Positions 25,988 to 35,697 of a DNA stretch of 64,000 nucleotides are shown piece by piece. The position numbers and the translations under genes are program-made. The stretch's first letter is position 1, and the number at the start of each line of letters is the position of its first letter. The DNA comes from Paraburkholderia kirstenboschensis (lineage in GTDB: Bacteria; Pseudomonadota; Gammaproteobacteria; Burkholderiales; Burkholderiaceae), in the NCBI RefSeq assembly GCF_904848585.1, contig NZ_CAJHCR010000018.1:91556-155555 (forward strand). Direction: 5' to 3'. The notes below the pieces were generated by a model. That model worked only from the letters and a program-made list of their open reading frames with translations. It searched no databases and was not told the DNA's origin.

Positions 25988-26233
25988 TTACGTTCCGATA
26001 AAGTATACACCCGGGGCGTGGGCGGCAGTCCCGCGCTGCCCTGCGTGACCCTCGCATTTTCTCCGCCGTTGCGAAGCGAGCGTCGTCCCAGCCGCTACCA
26101 ACTAACGTGGAACCGGATGTTTGTCCATGTCCGCGTTGCCACGGAGGCATCGTGATGGGAGTCGGCGTGGCGGCGCCCGCATTGGCATCGAATCCCGCCC
26201 CGCCGATGGCGAGGGCCGCCTCGAACGCTCTCT
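25988..26233. other. Intergenic region homologous to the leader of the MFS gene at 41.6 kb
   Basis: Read on the plus strand, TCACATGACGA followed by GATAAAGTA, and GCGAAGCGAGC 91 bases on, matches the leader of the MFS gene (41470-41576), where the same blocks are 92 bases apart. No MFS frame follows here. It looks like a duplicated or orphaned promoter-leader. No gene is supported in this stretch. Confidence 0.5.
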
Positions 26234-26542
26234 TTAGCAAGCCTCGAGCACGTTGATGACGCGGCTCACGAGCAACGGGCGCGTTTCGGTTCCATATTCG
26301 GCCATATGCGCGGAGGCCCCATGCGCCCTCAACGCTTCCGCGCTTTCCCAGCGCTCGATGACAGCGAACGTGTCCTTGCCAAGCGGTGTCTGAATCGTCC
26401 CGAACTCAGGTACGTCGATGACGGCCTCGTAGCTGATGCACCCCTCTTCGGCCAACACCGTCGGCCGGTTCTTGTTGAAAAGTGCCAGCACGGCTTCGCG
26501 TTGACCGGGCTGGGCAGTGATTGTGGCAATGACATGGATCAT
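26234..26542 (-). CDS. Antibiotic biosynthesis monooxygenase (ABM) domain protein
   Basis: 102 residues forming one dimeric alpha/beta-barrel ABM domain: MIHVIATITAQPGQREAVLALF at the start, then EEGCISYEAVIDVPE, FAVIERWESAEALRAHGASAHM and a closing strand. Small proteins like this include quinol monooxygenases (YgiN type) and heme or polyketide-modifying enzymes; no specific role can be assigned. The ATG at 26542 has GGAG ten bases upstream, and the longer frame to 26644 is unlikely. It stands alone, transcribed toward tetR. Confidence 0.85.
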   Translation of the reverse strand: MIHVIATITAQPGQREAVLALFNKNRPTVLAEEGCISYEAVIDVPEFGTIQTPLGKDTFAVIERWESAEALRAHGASAHMAEYGTETRPLLVSRVINVLEAC

Positions 26543-26915
26543 CCGGGTACTTCTCCTTTTCTGTTTCGGCGCCGATCGCCGCGTGAAATCATAGCCGCGT
26601 TTGCGTACGTTTGCCGACAGAGCCTCGTCGAGTTCAGACCGCACTTCCGACGTGGCTCGTCAGCGATTCAATCCGTCGCGCGGGGTTCCCGCACCATCGA
26701 CGCCGACTGTTTCCGTTGAAGTTCGTGACATCGCGAAGCACACCACGCTCTTGCCTATCTGAACATGACAGCGGCGTAATGCAGAGGTCAGCCTCGCGTC
26801 ACCCCATCTGCGGACAATACAGGTTACTCACCCTCGCGGCGATGACGCCGTGAGACCCGAGGCTTCATTCATCGTGCCTGAAGCTGACCACAAATAACTT
26901 GAGAGGTAATTCACC
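26543..26915. other. Intergenic region before the second DUF4148 gene
   Basis: No gene recognised. A weak CusR-like palindrome, ATGACA-GCGG-CGTAAT (26765-26780, 10 of 12 positions), sits 136 bases upstream of the DUF4148 start, in a position comparable to the box before the other DUF4148 gene. Confidence 0.4.
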
Positions 26916-27236
26916 ATGAAAACTCTGATCTATGCAGCGTTGGTTGCCAACGCACTAGTCGCCCCCGCGGTCTCTTTTGCACAGGACTCCACTGCCCCGC
27001 TGACGCGTGCCGAAGTGCGCGCGGACCTCGTGCAAGTGGAACAGGCCGGGTATCGCCCGGGCCTAAAAGATTTGCACTATCCAACCGATATTCAGGCTGC
27101 GGAGGCGCGTATGCACGCGCAGGATGCCACGACGCCGAGCAGCATGGCAGTCGGCGGACTGTCAATGAACGGCTCCTCGCAGTCGGGTGCGCCGGCGACG
27201 CCCGCAGGTACTCACTCGATCTATTTTGGTCACTGA
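26916..27236 (+). CDS. DUF4148 periplasmic protein (second copy)
   Basis: 106 residues. Signal peptide MKTLIYAALVANALVAPAVSFA, then the DUF4148 core LTRAEVRADLVQVEQAGYRPGLKDLHYPTDIQAAEARM. A Ser/Gly/Pro-rich tail ends in IYFGH. GAGAGGTAA precedes the ATG, giving a good ribosome site. Function unknown. It is the only plus-strand gene between tetR and the RND pump and is probably monocistronic. Confidence 0.87.
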   Translation: MKTLIYAALVANALVAPAVSFAQDSTAPLTRAEVRADLVQVEQAGYRPGLKDLHYPTDIQAAEARMHAQDATTPSSMAVGGLSMNGSSQSGAPATPAGTHSIYFGH

Positions 27237-27576
27237 TGCACCTTCATGTGCATGTCATCCGTGAATCGTCGCTTGACTCTCCACCTAAAGCGATCTTCAC
27301 CGAGAGGTAAGTGACGATCATCCTGAACGATACGGCAGTAGCGCGAAGACCTCGCCTTTAGAACGCAGCCAACCCTTTGAATGCCGTCTGAAACGAGCCA
27401 CGAGAACCCTCGATGGCCTCTCAAACGATGCGCCATCCGTCACAGCCAAACATGTCGCTGGCTCAACCGTGTTTTATGAGTGTGTCAGGCTTCAGAGCTG
27501 CGGCCGAGGTCGGCCGGCACATCGCGCTAGATCGCTCCAAGATGCTCTTACGTTTCCTCCAAGCCCTGGAATTCTC
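27237..27576. other. Intergenic region before the RND pump operon
   Basis: No gene recognised. A short perfect dyad ATGCAC-CTTCAT-GTGCAT (27236-27253) follows the DUF4148 stop, too weak to call a terminator. The pump promoter is expected here, but no strong -35/-10 pair stands out. Confidence 0.5.
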
Positions 27577-30500
27577 ATGCTCGGTCTAGTTCGTGTCGCG
27601 CTCCGACGCCCTTACACTTTCGTCGTCCTCGCGATCTTCATCCTCATCATCGGGCCACTGTCCGCGATGAAGACGCCCACCGACATTTTTCCCGATATCA
27701 GAATCCCGGTGATCAGCGTGGTGTGGCAATACACGGGGCTGCCGCCGGACCAGATGGTCGGCCGGATCACGTCGCCGTTTGAACGCACGCTGACTACCAC
27801 CGTGAACGATGTCGAACACATCGAAGCGGAATCGGTCGCCGGCTTTGGGATCATCAAGATCTTCTTCCAGCCGGGCGTGAATATCAGCACGGCCAACGCG
27901 CAAGTCACCGCGGTCGCGCAAACGCAGTTGCGGCAGTTGCCCGCGGGCACTACGCCGCCGCTGATCCTCAATTACAACGCGTCGACCGTGCCGATCATTC
28001 AGTTGGCGCTATCCGGCAAGGGGCTGTCCGAGCAGAGGCTGGGCGACCTCGGTTTGAATGCGGTGCGTCCCATGCTCACGACTGTCGCCGGTGCGTCGGT
28101 TCCCTACCCTTTCGGCGGCAAGACGCGCCAGGTGCAGATTGACATTGATCCTGCGGCACTGCAGGCGCGCGGCTTATCCGCGCAGGACGTCGCCAATGCC
28201 CTGGCGGGTCAGAACCTTATCACGCCGGTCGGCACGGAAAAGATCGGCGACTACGAATACACGCTGCAACTCAACAATGCACCCTCGGAAATCAAGGCCT
28301 TGGGCGATCTACCGGTCAAGGCGGCCAATGGCACGACGGTCGCGATCCGTGACATTGCGAATGTTCGCGACGGCAGCCCACCGCAAACCAATATCGTCCA
28401 TGTGAACGGCCGGCGCTCAGTGCTGATGTCGGTACTCAAGAACGGCTCGGTTTCGACGCTCGGGATCATCTCCGGCATCAAGCAGCAAATCGCCGACGGG
28501 AAAGCGTCGTGGCCCGATAACCTGAATGTCGAACCGATCGGCGACCAGTCGATCTTCGTGCGCGCAGCCATCACCGGTGTGGCACGCGAAGGCGTGATCG
28601 CGGCCGTGCTCACCAGCCTGATGATCCTGCTGTTCCTCGGCAGCTGGCGTTCGACGATCATCATCGCAACCTCGATTCCACTGGCCATCCTTGGCTCGAT
28701 AGCCACGCTCTCCGCACTGGGCGAAACCTTGAACATCATGACGCTCGGCGGTCTCGCGTTAGCGGTGGGGATTCTTGTCGACGATGCGACCGTGACGATC
28801 GAGAACATCAACTGGCACCTAGAGCACGGCAAGGAGGTGGAGACCGCTATCCTCGATGGCGCCGCGCAGATCGTCACACCCGCGTTCGTTTCTCTTCTGT
28901 GCATCTGTATCGTGTTCGTGCCGATGTTCTTCCTGAACGGCGTGGCGCGCTTCCTGTTCGTGCCGATGGCGGAGGCCGTGATTTTCGCGATGATCTCGTC
29001 GTTCATCCTCTCGAGAACCCTCGTGCCGACAACGGCCAAATACCTGCTGAAACCGCATGCGCAGGGTGAGCATGCCGATGAGGCGCAGCGTCCGGGTCCG
29101 CTCGGACGCTTCCAGCGCGGCTTCGAAGCATGCTTTGAAAAGGTGCGTGGCGTCTATCACGGGTTACTCGAACTCGCACTGAACCATCGCCGTCCGTTCG
29201 TCAGTTGCTTCCTCGGCTTCGTCGCGCTCTCGTTCGCCCTGGTGCCCTTGCTCGGCCGCGACTTCTTCCCGGCGGTCGATGCCGGGCAGATCCTGATGCA
29301 TGTGCGCGCACCAGTCGGGGTTCGTGTCGAAAAGACCGCGCAAATATTCGCGAATGTCGAAGGCGCGGTCCGCCGGATTATCCCGCCCTCCGATCTCGGC
29401 ACGGTGGTCGACAATATGGGTCTGCCGGTCAGCGGCATCAATACCGCGTACAACAACACCGGGACGGTCGGTTCGCAGGACGGCGACATCCAGATTGCGC
29501 TGAACGAAGGGCATCGTCCGACCGACGAGTATGTCCGCGTCATGCGCGAAAGATTGCCGCGGGAATTCCCAGGAGTCACGTTCTCTTTTCCACCGGCGGA
29601 CATCATCGGTCAGATCCTTAACTTCGGCTCGCCGGCGCCGATCGACCTGCAGATCCGCGGCAACAACCTGAACGCCAACTACGCGTATGCAGACCGTCTC
29701 CTGCGCGCGGTCCGCGACGTGCCCGGCGTGGTCGATGCACGGATCGCGCAGTCGCACGGCAACCCCACCTTCAACGTCGATGTCGACCGCACGCGTGCAC
29801 AGTTGCTCGGCATCACCGAGCGCGACGTGACGAACAGCATGGTGGTGAACCTCGCCGGTTCGAGCCAGGTTGCGCCCACGTACTGGCTTAACAACGCGAA
29901 CGGCGTGTCGTATCCGATCGTGATGCAAACGCCGCAATACAGTCTCGATTCCCTGGCTGCATTGCAAAATCTGCCGATCACCGCCAGCGGTGGAGGCACC
30001 GCCCAGATCCTCGGCGGTCTGGCAACGGTCGGCCGCACCACCAGTAACGAAGTCGTCAGCCAATACAACATCCAGCCCATGGTCGAGATCTTCGCGACCA
30101 CCCAGGACCGAGACCTCGGCGCGGTGTCGGCCGATATCCAGCGCATCGTGCACCAGAACGCCAGCACCTTGCCAAAGGGCTCGAGCATTGCGTTGCTGGG
30201 GCAGGTGCAGACGATGAACAGCGCCTTTGCCGGCATGCTGTTCGGCCTGCTTGGCGCAGTGGTGCTGATCTATCTGCTGATCGTCGTCAATTTCCAGTCG
30301 TGGGCCGATCCGTTCGTGATTGTGAGCGCATTGCCGGCGGCGTTGGCCGGTATCGTCTGGATGCTGTTCGCGACGCACACGACGCTCTCCGTACCCGCAC
30401 TCACTGGCGCGATCATGTGCATGGGGGTGGCGACCGCCAATTCGATTCTGGTCGTCAGCTTCTGCCGCGAACGTCTTGCCGTCCATGGCGATCCGTTCAA

Positions 30501-30768
30501 GGCGGCGCTCGAAGCGGGCTTTACGCGCTTTCGCCCGGTGCTCATGACCGCGCTATCGATGATCATCGGCATGGCGCCGATGGCGCTTGCCCTCGGCGAA
30601 GGCGGTGAGCAAAACGCGCCGCTCGGCCGCGCCGTGATCGGCGGCTTGATGTTTGCCACCACGGCTTCGCTGTTCCTGGTCCCCGTCATCTTCTGTATCG
30701 TTCACGCGCGCCCCGGGCGCGCGGCGACCCCAGCATCCGTCCCGGGAGGTCCTGCCCATGTCGTCTGA
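27577..30768 (+). CDS. RND efflux permease (AcrB/ACR_tran family)
   Basis: 1063 residues with the RND plan of two blocks of membrane helices and two large periplasmic loops. Opening: MLGLVRVALRRPYTFVVLAIFILIIGPLSAMKTPTDIFPDIRIPVISVVWQYTGLPPDQM. Helix 4 has GGLALAVGILVDDATVTIEN, with the proton-relay Asp pair LVDDAT typical of multidrug-type rather than metal-type pumps. The order permease-adaptor-duct and the sequence resemble Burkholderiales HAE-like pumps of unknown substrate. I start at ATG 27577; the open frame from 27469 is not conserved. No regulator is adjacent. Confidence 0.92.
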   Translation: MLGLVRVALRRPYTFVVLAIFILIIGPLSAMKTPTDIFPDIRIPVISVVWQYTGLPPDQMVGRITSPFERTLTTTVNDVEHIEAESVAGFGIIKIFFQPGVNISTANAQVTAVAQTQLRQLPAGTTPPLILNYNASTVPIIQLALSGKGLSEQRLGDLGLNAVRPMLTTVAGASVPYPFGGKTRQVQIDIDPAALQARGLSAQDVANALAGQNLITPVGTEKIGDYEYTLQLNNAPSEIKALGDLPVKAANGTTVAIRDIANVRDGSPPQTNIVHVNGRRSVLMSVLKNGSVSTLGIISGIKQQIADGKASWPDNLNVEPIGDQSIFVRAAITGVAREGVIAAVLTSLMILLFLGSWRSTIIIATSIPLAILGSIATLSALGETLNIMTLGGLALAVGILVDDATVTIENINWHLEHGKEVETAILDGAAQIVTPAFVSLLCICIVFVPMFFLNGVARFLFVPMAEAVIFAMISSFILSRTLVPTTAKYLLKPHAQGEHADEAQRPGPLGRFQRGFEACFEKVRGVYHGLLELALNHRRPFVSCFLGFVALSFALVPLLGRDFFPAVDAGQILMHVRAPVGVRVEKTAQIFANVEGAVRRIIPPSDLGTVVDNMGLPVSGINTAYNNTGTVGSQDGDIQIALNEGHRPTDEYVRVMRERLPREFPGVTFSFPPADIIGQILNFGSPAPIDLQIRGNNLNANYAYADRLLRAVRDVPGVVDARIAQSHGNPTFNVDVDRTRAQLLGITERDVTNSMVVNLAGSSQVAPTYWLNNANGVSYPIVMQTPQYSLDSLAALQNLPITASGGGTAQILGGLATVGRTTSNEVVSQYNIQPMVEIFATTQDRDLGAVSADIQRIVHQNASTLPKGSSIALLGQVQTMNSAFAGMLFGLLGAVVLIYLLIVVNFQSWADPFVIVSALPAALAGIVWMLFATHTTLSVPALTGAIMCMGVATANSILVVSFCRERLAVHGDPFKAALEAGFTRFRPVLMTALSMIIGMAPMALALGEGGEQNAPLGRAVIGGLMFATTASLFLVPVIFCIVHARPGRAATPASVPGGPAHVV

Positions 30769-31945
30769 ATCCGCTTTTCCCACTAATACGCCATCGCGCC
30801 GTCCGCTCCGGATTGCGGGCGTGATCGGCCTGCTGGTCGCCTTAGGCATCGTCGTTGGCGGTGTCGCGCTGCGAGCCGTCGATGCCCGCAAGCTGAAAAC
30901 CTGGACGGAGGCGCAGGCCGTACCGACGGTCAATCTGATCCAGCCCACGCGCGACCCCAACGGACCTTCACTGCAACTGCCCGGCCGGCTCGAAGCGTTC
31001 ACGCGGGCGCCGATTTTCGCGCAGGTCAGCGGCTACCTGAAATCATGGAACGTCGATATCGGCGCGCCGGTCAAGGCGGGTCAGGTGCTCGCCGAAATCG
31101 AAACACCCGAGCTTGACCAGCAGCTCCTTCAGGCACGTGCCGATCTGCAGAGCGCGCAGGCGAATGCCGTCGTAGCGGGTACGACGGCGAAGCGCTGGGA
31201 GGCGCTAAGAGGCACCGATTCCGTGGCTCAGCAGGACGTCGATCAGCACACTGCTGATTACACCGCGAAGGAGGCGATCGTGGCGGCCGCGAAGGCCAAC
31301 GTCGATCGCCTCGTCGCGACGAAGGCCTTCGCGCGGATCGTCGCGCCGTTCGACGGCGTGGTGACCGCGCGCGACACCGACGTTGGCGCGCTGGTGAACG
31401 CCGGTAGCGGTGGCGTCGGCCAGGAGCTGTTCGCGGTCTCCGAGGTCAAGCAATTGCGTGTGTATGTTCAGGTACCGCAGAACTACGCTCCGGCGATCCA
31501 CGATGGCACGACCGCGACCCTGATCGTTCCCGAGTACGCCGACCAGCAGTTCACCGCGCGCGTGATAGCAGCGGCAGACTCCGTCAATTCGAGTTCGGGT
31601 ACGACGCTGGTACAGCTGCTGGTCGACAATGCCAATGGCAAGCTGCTGCCGGGCGGTTTCGCCAGCCTGAAATTCACGTTGCCCGCGTCCGCCGATTCAC
31701 TTCGGGTCCCAGCTAGCGCGCTCGTGTTCGATAGCCGCGGCGTCATGGTCGCCACGCTCGGTGCGAACGGTCACGTACTGTTCAAGCAGGTGAAGATCGA
31801 CCGCGATCTGGGCGACTCGGTGGAGATCGGCTCGGGACTCGCCGCCAACGATCGCGTGATCGATACGCCGCCCGACGGACTCGCCGACGGCGACAGCGTG
31901 CAGGTTGCGCCGGCCACTGACAGGAAGGCGACCGCACATGGTTAA
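30758..31945 (+). CDS. RND periplasmic adaptor (membrane-fusion) subunit
   Basis: 395 residues. An N-terminal anchor helix (PLRIAGVIGLLVALGIVVGGVAL) is followed by barrel-sandwich halves FAQVSGYLKSWNVDIGAPVKAGQVLAEIETPELDQQL and APFDGVVTARDTDVGALVNAG, a coiled-coil hairpin between them and a beta-barrel domain. The start overlaps the permease stop by 11 bases and has an excellent GGGAGG, so translation is coupled. It connects the inner-membrane pump to the outer-membrane duct. Confidence 0.93.
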   Translation: MSSESAFPTNTPSRRPLRIAGVIGLLVALGIVVGGVALRAVDARKLKTWTEAQAVPTVNLIQPTRDPNGPSLQLPGRLEAFTRAPIFAQVSGYLKSWNVDIGAPVKAGQVLAEIETPELDQQLLQARADLQSAQANAVVAGTTAKRWEALRGTDSVAQQDVDQHTADYTAKEAIVAAAKANVDRLVATKAFARIVAPFDGVVTARDTDVGALVNAGSGGVGQELFAVSEVKQLRVYVQVPQNYAPAIHDGTTATLIVPEYADQQFTARVIAAADSVNSSSGTTLVQLLVDNANGKLLPGGFASLKFTLPASADSLRVPASALVFDSRGVMVATLGANGHVLFKQVKIDRDLGDSVEIGSGLAANDRVIDTPPDGLADGDSVQVAPATDRKATAHG

Positions 31946-33407
31946 GCCCGGACTTGTCGCGCTTTTAACGGGCGTTCTGGCGCTCTCCGCCTGCTCGCTC
32001 GCGCCGCAATATCAGGTGCCTTCGGCGCCGATAGCGGCGCAATACAAAACCGTTGGTCCCTGGACCGCCGCTCAGCCTGCCGACCGGATAGAGCGTAACG
32101 GCTGGTGGAAAATATATGGCGACGCGCAACTCGACGATCTCGAAGCGCGTCTGCTGGCAAACAACACCGATCTGCGCGCCGCGTACGCGCACTATGCGCA
32201 AGCGCAGGCTTTCGTCGCGCAGGTCGCGTCGGGACTGTATCCGAGCATCAGCGCAAGCGCCGTACCGCAGCGCGTTCGCCAGTCCGACAACCGGCCGTTG
32301 CGCGTGGGCGGCCCGAACGACTACAACTCCGTCACGCTCGGCGCCGAAGTCAATTACGACCTCGATCTGTGGGGCCGCGTGCGTGACTCCGTGGTGGCCG
32401 GCAAGGATGAGGCTCAGGCGACCAAAGCCGATCTGGCTTCGGTGAAACTGGCCCTGCAAGTGGCACTCGCAGACAATTACATCGGTTTGCGGGGCCTCGA
32501 CCAGCAGACCGAGCTGCTGAACGAGACGGTCATGGCGTATGCGAAAGCGCTGCAACTCACGCAGACGCTGCATGGCAGCGGCATCGTGGCGGGCCTCGAC
32601 GTTTCGCGGGCTCAAACGCAATTGTCGTCGGCGAAGTCCCAGTTGTCGCAGAATCTCGCGCAACGAGCACTCATCGAACACGCGATTGCCGTGTTGGTCG
32701 GCACCTCCGCGTCCGAATTCAGCCTGCCGCAGCAGACCGCCGCCATCGCGTTGCCGGCAATTCCAATCGGCCTGCCCTCGACGCTGCTGCAACGTCGCCC
32801 CGACGTCGCAGCAGCGGAACGCCGGGTTGCCGAGGCTAACGCAAAGATTGGCGTCGCGCGCGCGGCCTATTTCCCCGACATCGCGCTGAGCTTGCAGGGT
32901 GGTGTGCAAAGCGCCGCCTATGCTGGACTGGTTAGCGCGCCCAATCTGTTCTGGGCGATTGGCCCGCAGCTCGTGCAATACGTCTTCGACGGCGGCTACC
33001 GTCGTGCGCAGCTCGACGCCGCGAAGGCGGCAACCGAGGAAGCCGGAGACCGCTACCGCAGCGTGGTTCTGTCGGCATTCCAGCAGGTCGAAGACAACCT
33101 TGCGCTGCTGTCGTATCTCGGCACCGCGCTTGGCGAGCAAAAGGATGCCGCGAATGCCGCGCAGCACTCGGTCGATCTGGCGTTGCGCCAATATCGCCAG
33201 GGCACTGTAGGTTACCTCGATGTCGTGCAGGCGCAGACCGTCGCACTCGAAGCACAACGCAGCGTGCTCGATATCCAGACACGCCAGCTAAGTGCCAACG
33301 TGCAACTGCTGCATGCGCTGGGCGGTGGATGGTCGAGCGATGAACTCGCCCAGGTGGCTGCCACACCGACACTCGTCACGACAACGATGGCACAGGGCGC
33401 AAATTGA
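31938..33407 (+). CDS. RND outer-membrane factor (NodT/OprM family lipoprotein)
   Basis: 489 residues. Lipoprotein signal VALLTGVLALSACS, followed by LAPQYQVPSAPIAAQYKTVGPW and two OEP repeats ending LLHALGGGWSSDELA. The conserved RRPDVAAAERRVAEANAKIGVARAAYFPDIAL block is present. The start lies inside the last codons of the adaptor gene (8-base overlap). It completes the three-part pump and is followed by a strong terminator. Confidence 0.93.
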   Translation: MVKPGLVALLTGVLALSACSLAPQYQVPSAPIAAQYKTVGPWTAAQPADRIERNGWWKIYGDAQLDDLEARLLANNTDLRAAYAHYAQAQAFVAQVASGLYPSISASAVPQRVRQSDNRPLRVGGPNDYNSVTLGAEVNYDLDLWGRVRDSVVAGKDEAQATKADLASVKLALQVALADNYIGLRGLDQQTELLNETVMAYAKALQLTQTLHGSGIVAGLDVSRAQTQLSSAKSQLSQNLAQRALIEHAIAVLVGTSASEFSLPQQTAAIALPAIPIGLPSTLLQRRPDVAAAERRVAEANAKIGVARAAYFPDIALSLQGGVQSAAYAGLVSAPNLFWAIGPQLVQYVFDGGYRRAQLDAAKAATEEAGDRYRSVVLSAFQQVEDNLALLSYLGTALGEQKDAANAAQHSVDLALRQYRQGTVGYLDVVQAQTVALEAQRSVLDIQTRQLSANVQLLHALGGGWSSDELAQVAATPTLVTTTMAQGAN

Positions 33408-33554
33408 AGGTTTTTATACGGCGCACCGGGGAGTTTGCCAGTCCGCTTCTTCTAGAAATTCTCTTTTGCGTGTCCGGTCCATTATCTACTGCGCCGGAGT
33501 CCATAATATAGCTCTGCGTCTATCGATTGATAGCGCACTCCACGCATCGGTTAT

Positions 33555-33582
33555 CCCCGCCCGCTTCGGGCGGGGTCTTTTT
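33555..33582 (+). terminator. Intrinsic terminator of the RND operon
   Basis: CCCCGCCCG and CGGGCGGGG form a perfect 9-bp stem with a 3-base loop, followed by TCTTTTT. It lies about 150 bases after the outer-membrane factor stop. It is the clearest intrinsic terminator in the window. Confidence 0.9.
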
Positions 33583-33701
33583 CCCCGCCGCCCCCGGGGT
33601 TCAAACACCACGCTAACGTGTTGCCGCGATGCGCTACCCCGCTGTCGTCGATGAGCATCGAGGGCAGTCGCAATGCTGAAGCTGGCTGCCTCGACACTGG
33701 C

Positions 33702-34652
33702 TCATGTTGGGACGACCGCCTTGGCATCCACGTAAAGCGCGTAGAGCGACTGGCCGGCGGCCATGAACAGGCGGTTGTGCGCAGCGCCGCCAAAGCACAG
33801 GTTCGCACAGCGTTCAGGCAGCGCGATGCGGCCGATGGCCTCGCCGTCCGGTGCGAACACCATCACGCCGTTCAACGTCGGTCCCGTACCCCAGCCGGCC
33901 CACAGGTTGCCGTCGGTGTCGCAGCGGAAGCCATCCGGCGCGCCGTGCTCGCCGCCGTCGACAAAGATGCGGCCGTTCACGAGGCGTCGGCCATCCTCGA
34001 CGTCGTACGCCCGGATGCGTCTTGGCGTGGATCCGGACTCGACAATATAGAGGCGGCTTTCATCCGGCGCGAAACAAAGGCCGTTCGGATTGGCGATGTC
34101 GCCAGCGACGATCTCTGCTTCGCCGGAGCGCGGGTCCAGGCGGTAGACCTGGGTTGGCAGTTCGGCCTCTCCCCTGACACCCCCGTAATCACTCAGAATT
34201 CCAAAGGTCGGGTCAGTGAACCAGATGCTGTCGTCGCTCTTGACGACGACGTCATTGGGCGAGTTGAGCCGCTTGCCGTCGAAACGGTCCATGAGAATGG
34301 TCAGGGTGCCGTTGTACTCGGTGCGCGTCACCCGGCGGTTGCCATGCTCGCAGGTGATCAACCGCCCCTGGCGGTCACGCGTGTTGCCGTTGGCGAAACC
34401 TGACGGCCTGCGAAACACCGCAACCGCACCGGTTTCTTCATCCCATCGCATGATGCGGTTGTTTGGAATATCGCTCCATAGAAGGTAGCGGCCGTCGCCG
34501 AACCACACGGGCCCTTCACCAAAGCGCATTCCAGTCGCAAGGCGCTCCACTGCGGCATTGGTAATGCGGTATTTCAGAAAACGCGGATCGAGGACCTCCA
34601 CCGACGGATCGGGATAGGTTTCGCTCTGTCGCCACCTTGGAATTTCTGCCAT
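33702..34652 (-). CDS. SMP-30/gluconolactonase-family lactonase
   Basis: 316 residues of the six-bladed SGL propeller. Likely metal ligands are the Glu in RFGEGPVWFGDG, the Asn in LNSPNDVVVKSDD and the Asp in HGAPDGFRCDTDGNLW. GNTRDRQGRLITCEHGNRRV is the usual second-blade signature. Such enzymes hydrolyse sugar-acid or other lactones. It is the last gene of the long operon headed by the CoxM-like gene; a ring-opening or lactone-hydrolysis step late in the same route is plausible. Confidence 0.9.
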   Translation of the reverse strand: MAEIPRWRQSETYPDPSVEVLDPRFLKYRITNAAVERLATGMRFGEGPVWFGDGRYLLWSDIPNNRIMRWDEETGAVAVFRRPSGFANGNTRDRQGRLITCEHGNRRVTRTEYNGTLTILMDRFDGKRLNSPNDVVVKSDDSIWFTDPTFGILSDYGGVRGEAELPTQVYRLDPRSGEAEIVAGDIANPNGLCFAPDESRLYIVESGSTPRRIRAYDVEDGRRLVNGRIFVDGGEHGAPDGFRCDTDGNLWAGWGTGPTLNGVMVFAPDGEAIGRIALPERCANLCFGGAAHNRLFMAAGQSLYALYVDAKAVVPT

Positions 34653-34689
34653 CTCTCATCTGCCACTTACGATTTGCGGGGCGGGCAAG

Positions 34690-35544
34690 TCAGTCGTTCT
34701 TCTGGATATACGCTGCGAACGCCTGCTCGTAGTCCGGATGCCAACGCGATAGCGCCGGGCGATTCTCTATGATGTCTCCCGCAGCCCAAAGGATGCGTCG
34801 CTCGTCGAGGGAGCGAGGCACATCGTTGTCGGGGCACAGAATGTAGAAATCGCCGGCACCGAGTCGCTCGATCATGAAATCGACAGTCTGCTCGGGCGTC
34901 CAGGCAGCGGCCGGTTTCTCGGTACGACCTCGAGCGGCAAGCTCCGTGAACACAAAGCCAGGGATCAGCAAATGCGCGCTGATCCGGCAGCCCGGCGTAT
35001 TGCGCAACTCGTGCTGCAGTGCTTCGGTAAACGCCTTCAGGCCGGCCTTCGAGACGTTATAAGCCGGGTCGCCGGGCGGCGTCGTGATGCCCTGCTTCGA
35101 ACCGGTGTTAATGACGAGGCCCGGGCGTCCGCGCGCGATCATCGCGGGCACGAAGGTCTGAGTGCCACGAATGACCCCCCATAGGTTGACGTCGAGCACC
35201 CTATCCCAGTAAGCGGCCGCTCCGAACATGGCGCTACCCGGTTGAATCCCCGCATTGTTCATGAGGATATCCGTGCCGCCGAAGCGATCCCGAACGGCTG
35301 CTTCGAGGCGGCTCAGGTCTTCGAGGCGGCTGACGTCCGTCTCGACGGCCAGTACATCCTTCGCGCCTTCAGCAGCCACGCTGGCAATCGCCTGCGCCGC
35401 ATCCGCAAGGCGGTCCTCGCCCAGATCCGCAATGCACACGCGAAGCCCCAGCTGCGCGAACCGCTTCGCCGCAGCGAGTCCAATGCCGGCAGCGCCGCCT
35501 GTCACGACGGCGACGGCTCCGGGAGTGAAAGTAAAGTGTGTCAT
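34690..35544 (-). CDS. Short-chain dehydrogenase/reductase
   Basis: 284 residues. Cofactor motif TGGAAGIGLAAAKRFAQLGL, with the Asp of CIADLGE suggesting NAD. NAG motif NNAGIQPGSA and active-site YNVSKAGLKAFTEAL, with the Ser in VINTGSKQG region. The ATG at 35544 has AAAGGA seven bases upstream. It is 37 bases before the lactonase gene and 153 bases after the NIPSNAP gene, the widest gap in this operon. It probably oxidises a hydroxyl intermediate that the lactonase or HIBADH-like enzyme then handles; the substrate is unknown. Confidence 0.9.
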   Translation of the reverse strand: MTHFTFTPGAVAVVTGGAAGIGLAAAKRFAQLGLRVCIADLGEDRLADAAQAIASVAAEGAKDVLAVETDVSRLEDLSRLEAAVRDRFGGTDILMNNAGIQPGSAMFGAAAYWDRVLDVNLWGVIRGTQTFVPAMIARGRPGLVINTGSKQGITTPPGDPAYNVSKAGLKAFTEALQHELRNTPGCRISAHLLIPGFVFTELAARGRTEKPAAAWTPEQTVDFMIERLGAGDFYILCPDNDVPRSLDERRILWAAGDIIENRPALSRWHPDYEQAFAAYIQKND

Positions 35545-35697
35545 CAATAGTCCTTTCTGATACGTCATAAAAAGTCGGCCCGACCGCCTTCTGTCTGCAC
35601 GCGCTCCACCCAGGCCGCGCAACACCGAAGGCCTTCATGAAATTCTTCCAGTACGCGGCACCCGTGGCCAACGCGGCCGCAAAATTCATCGCTCACT

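Noticed and set aside
29164..30486. 440-codon minus-strand frame antisense to the RND permease
   Set aside because: Same reasoning: no motif, and the plus strand encodes a complete RND pump.
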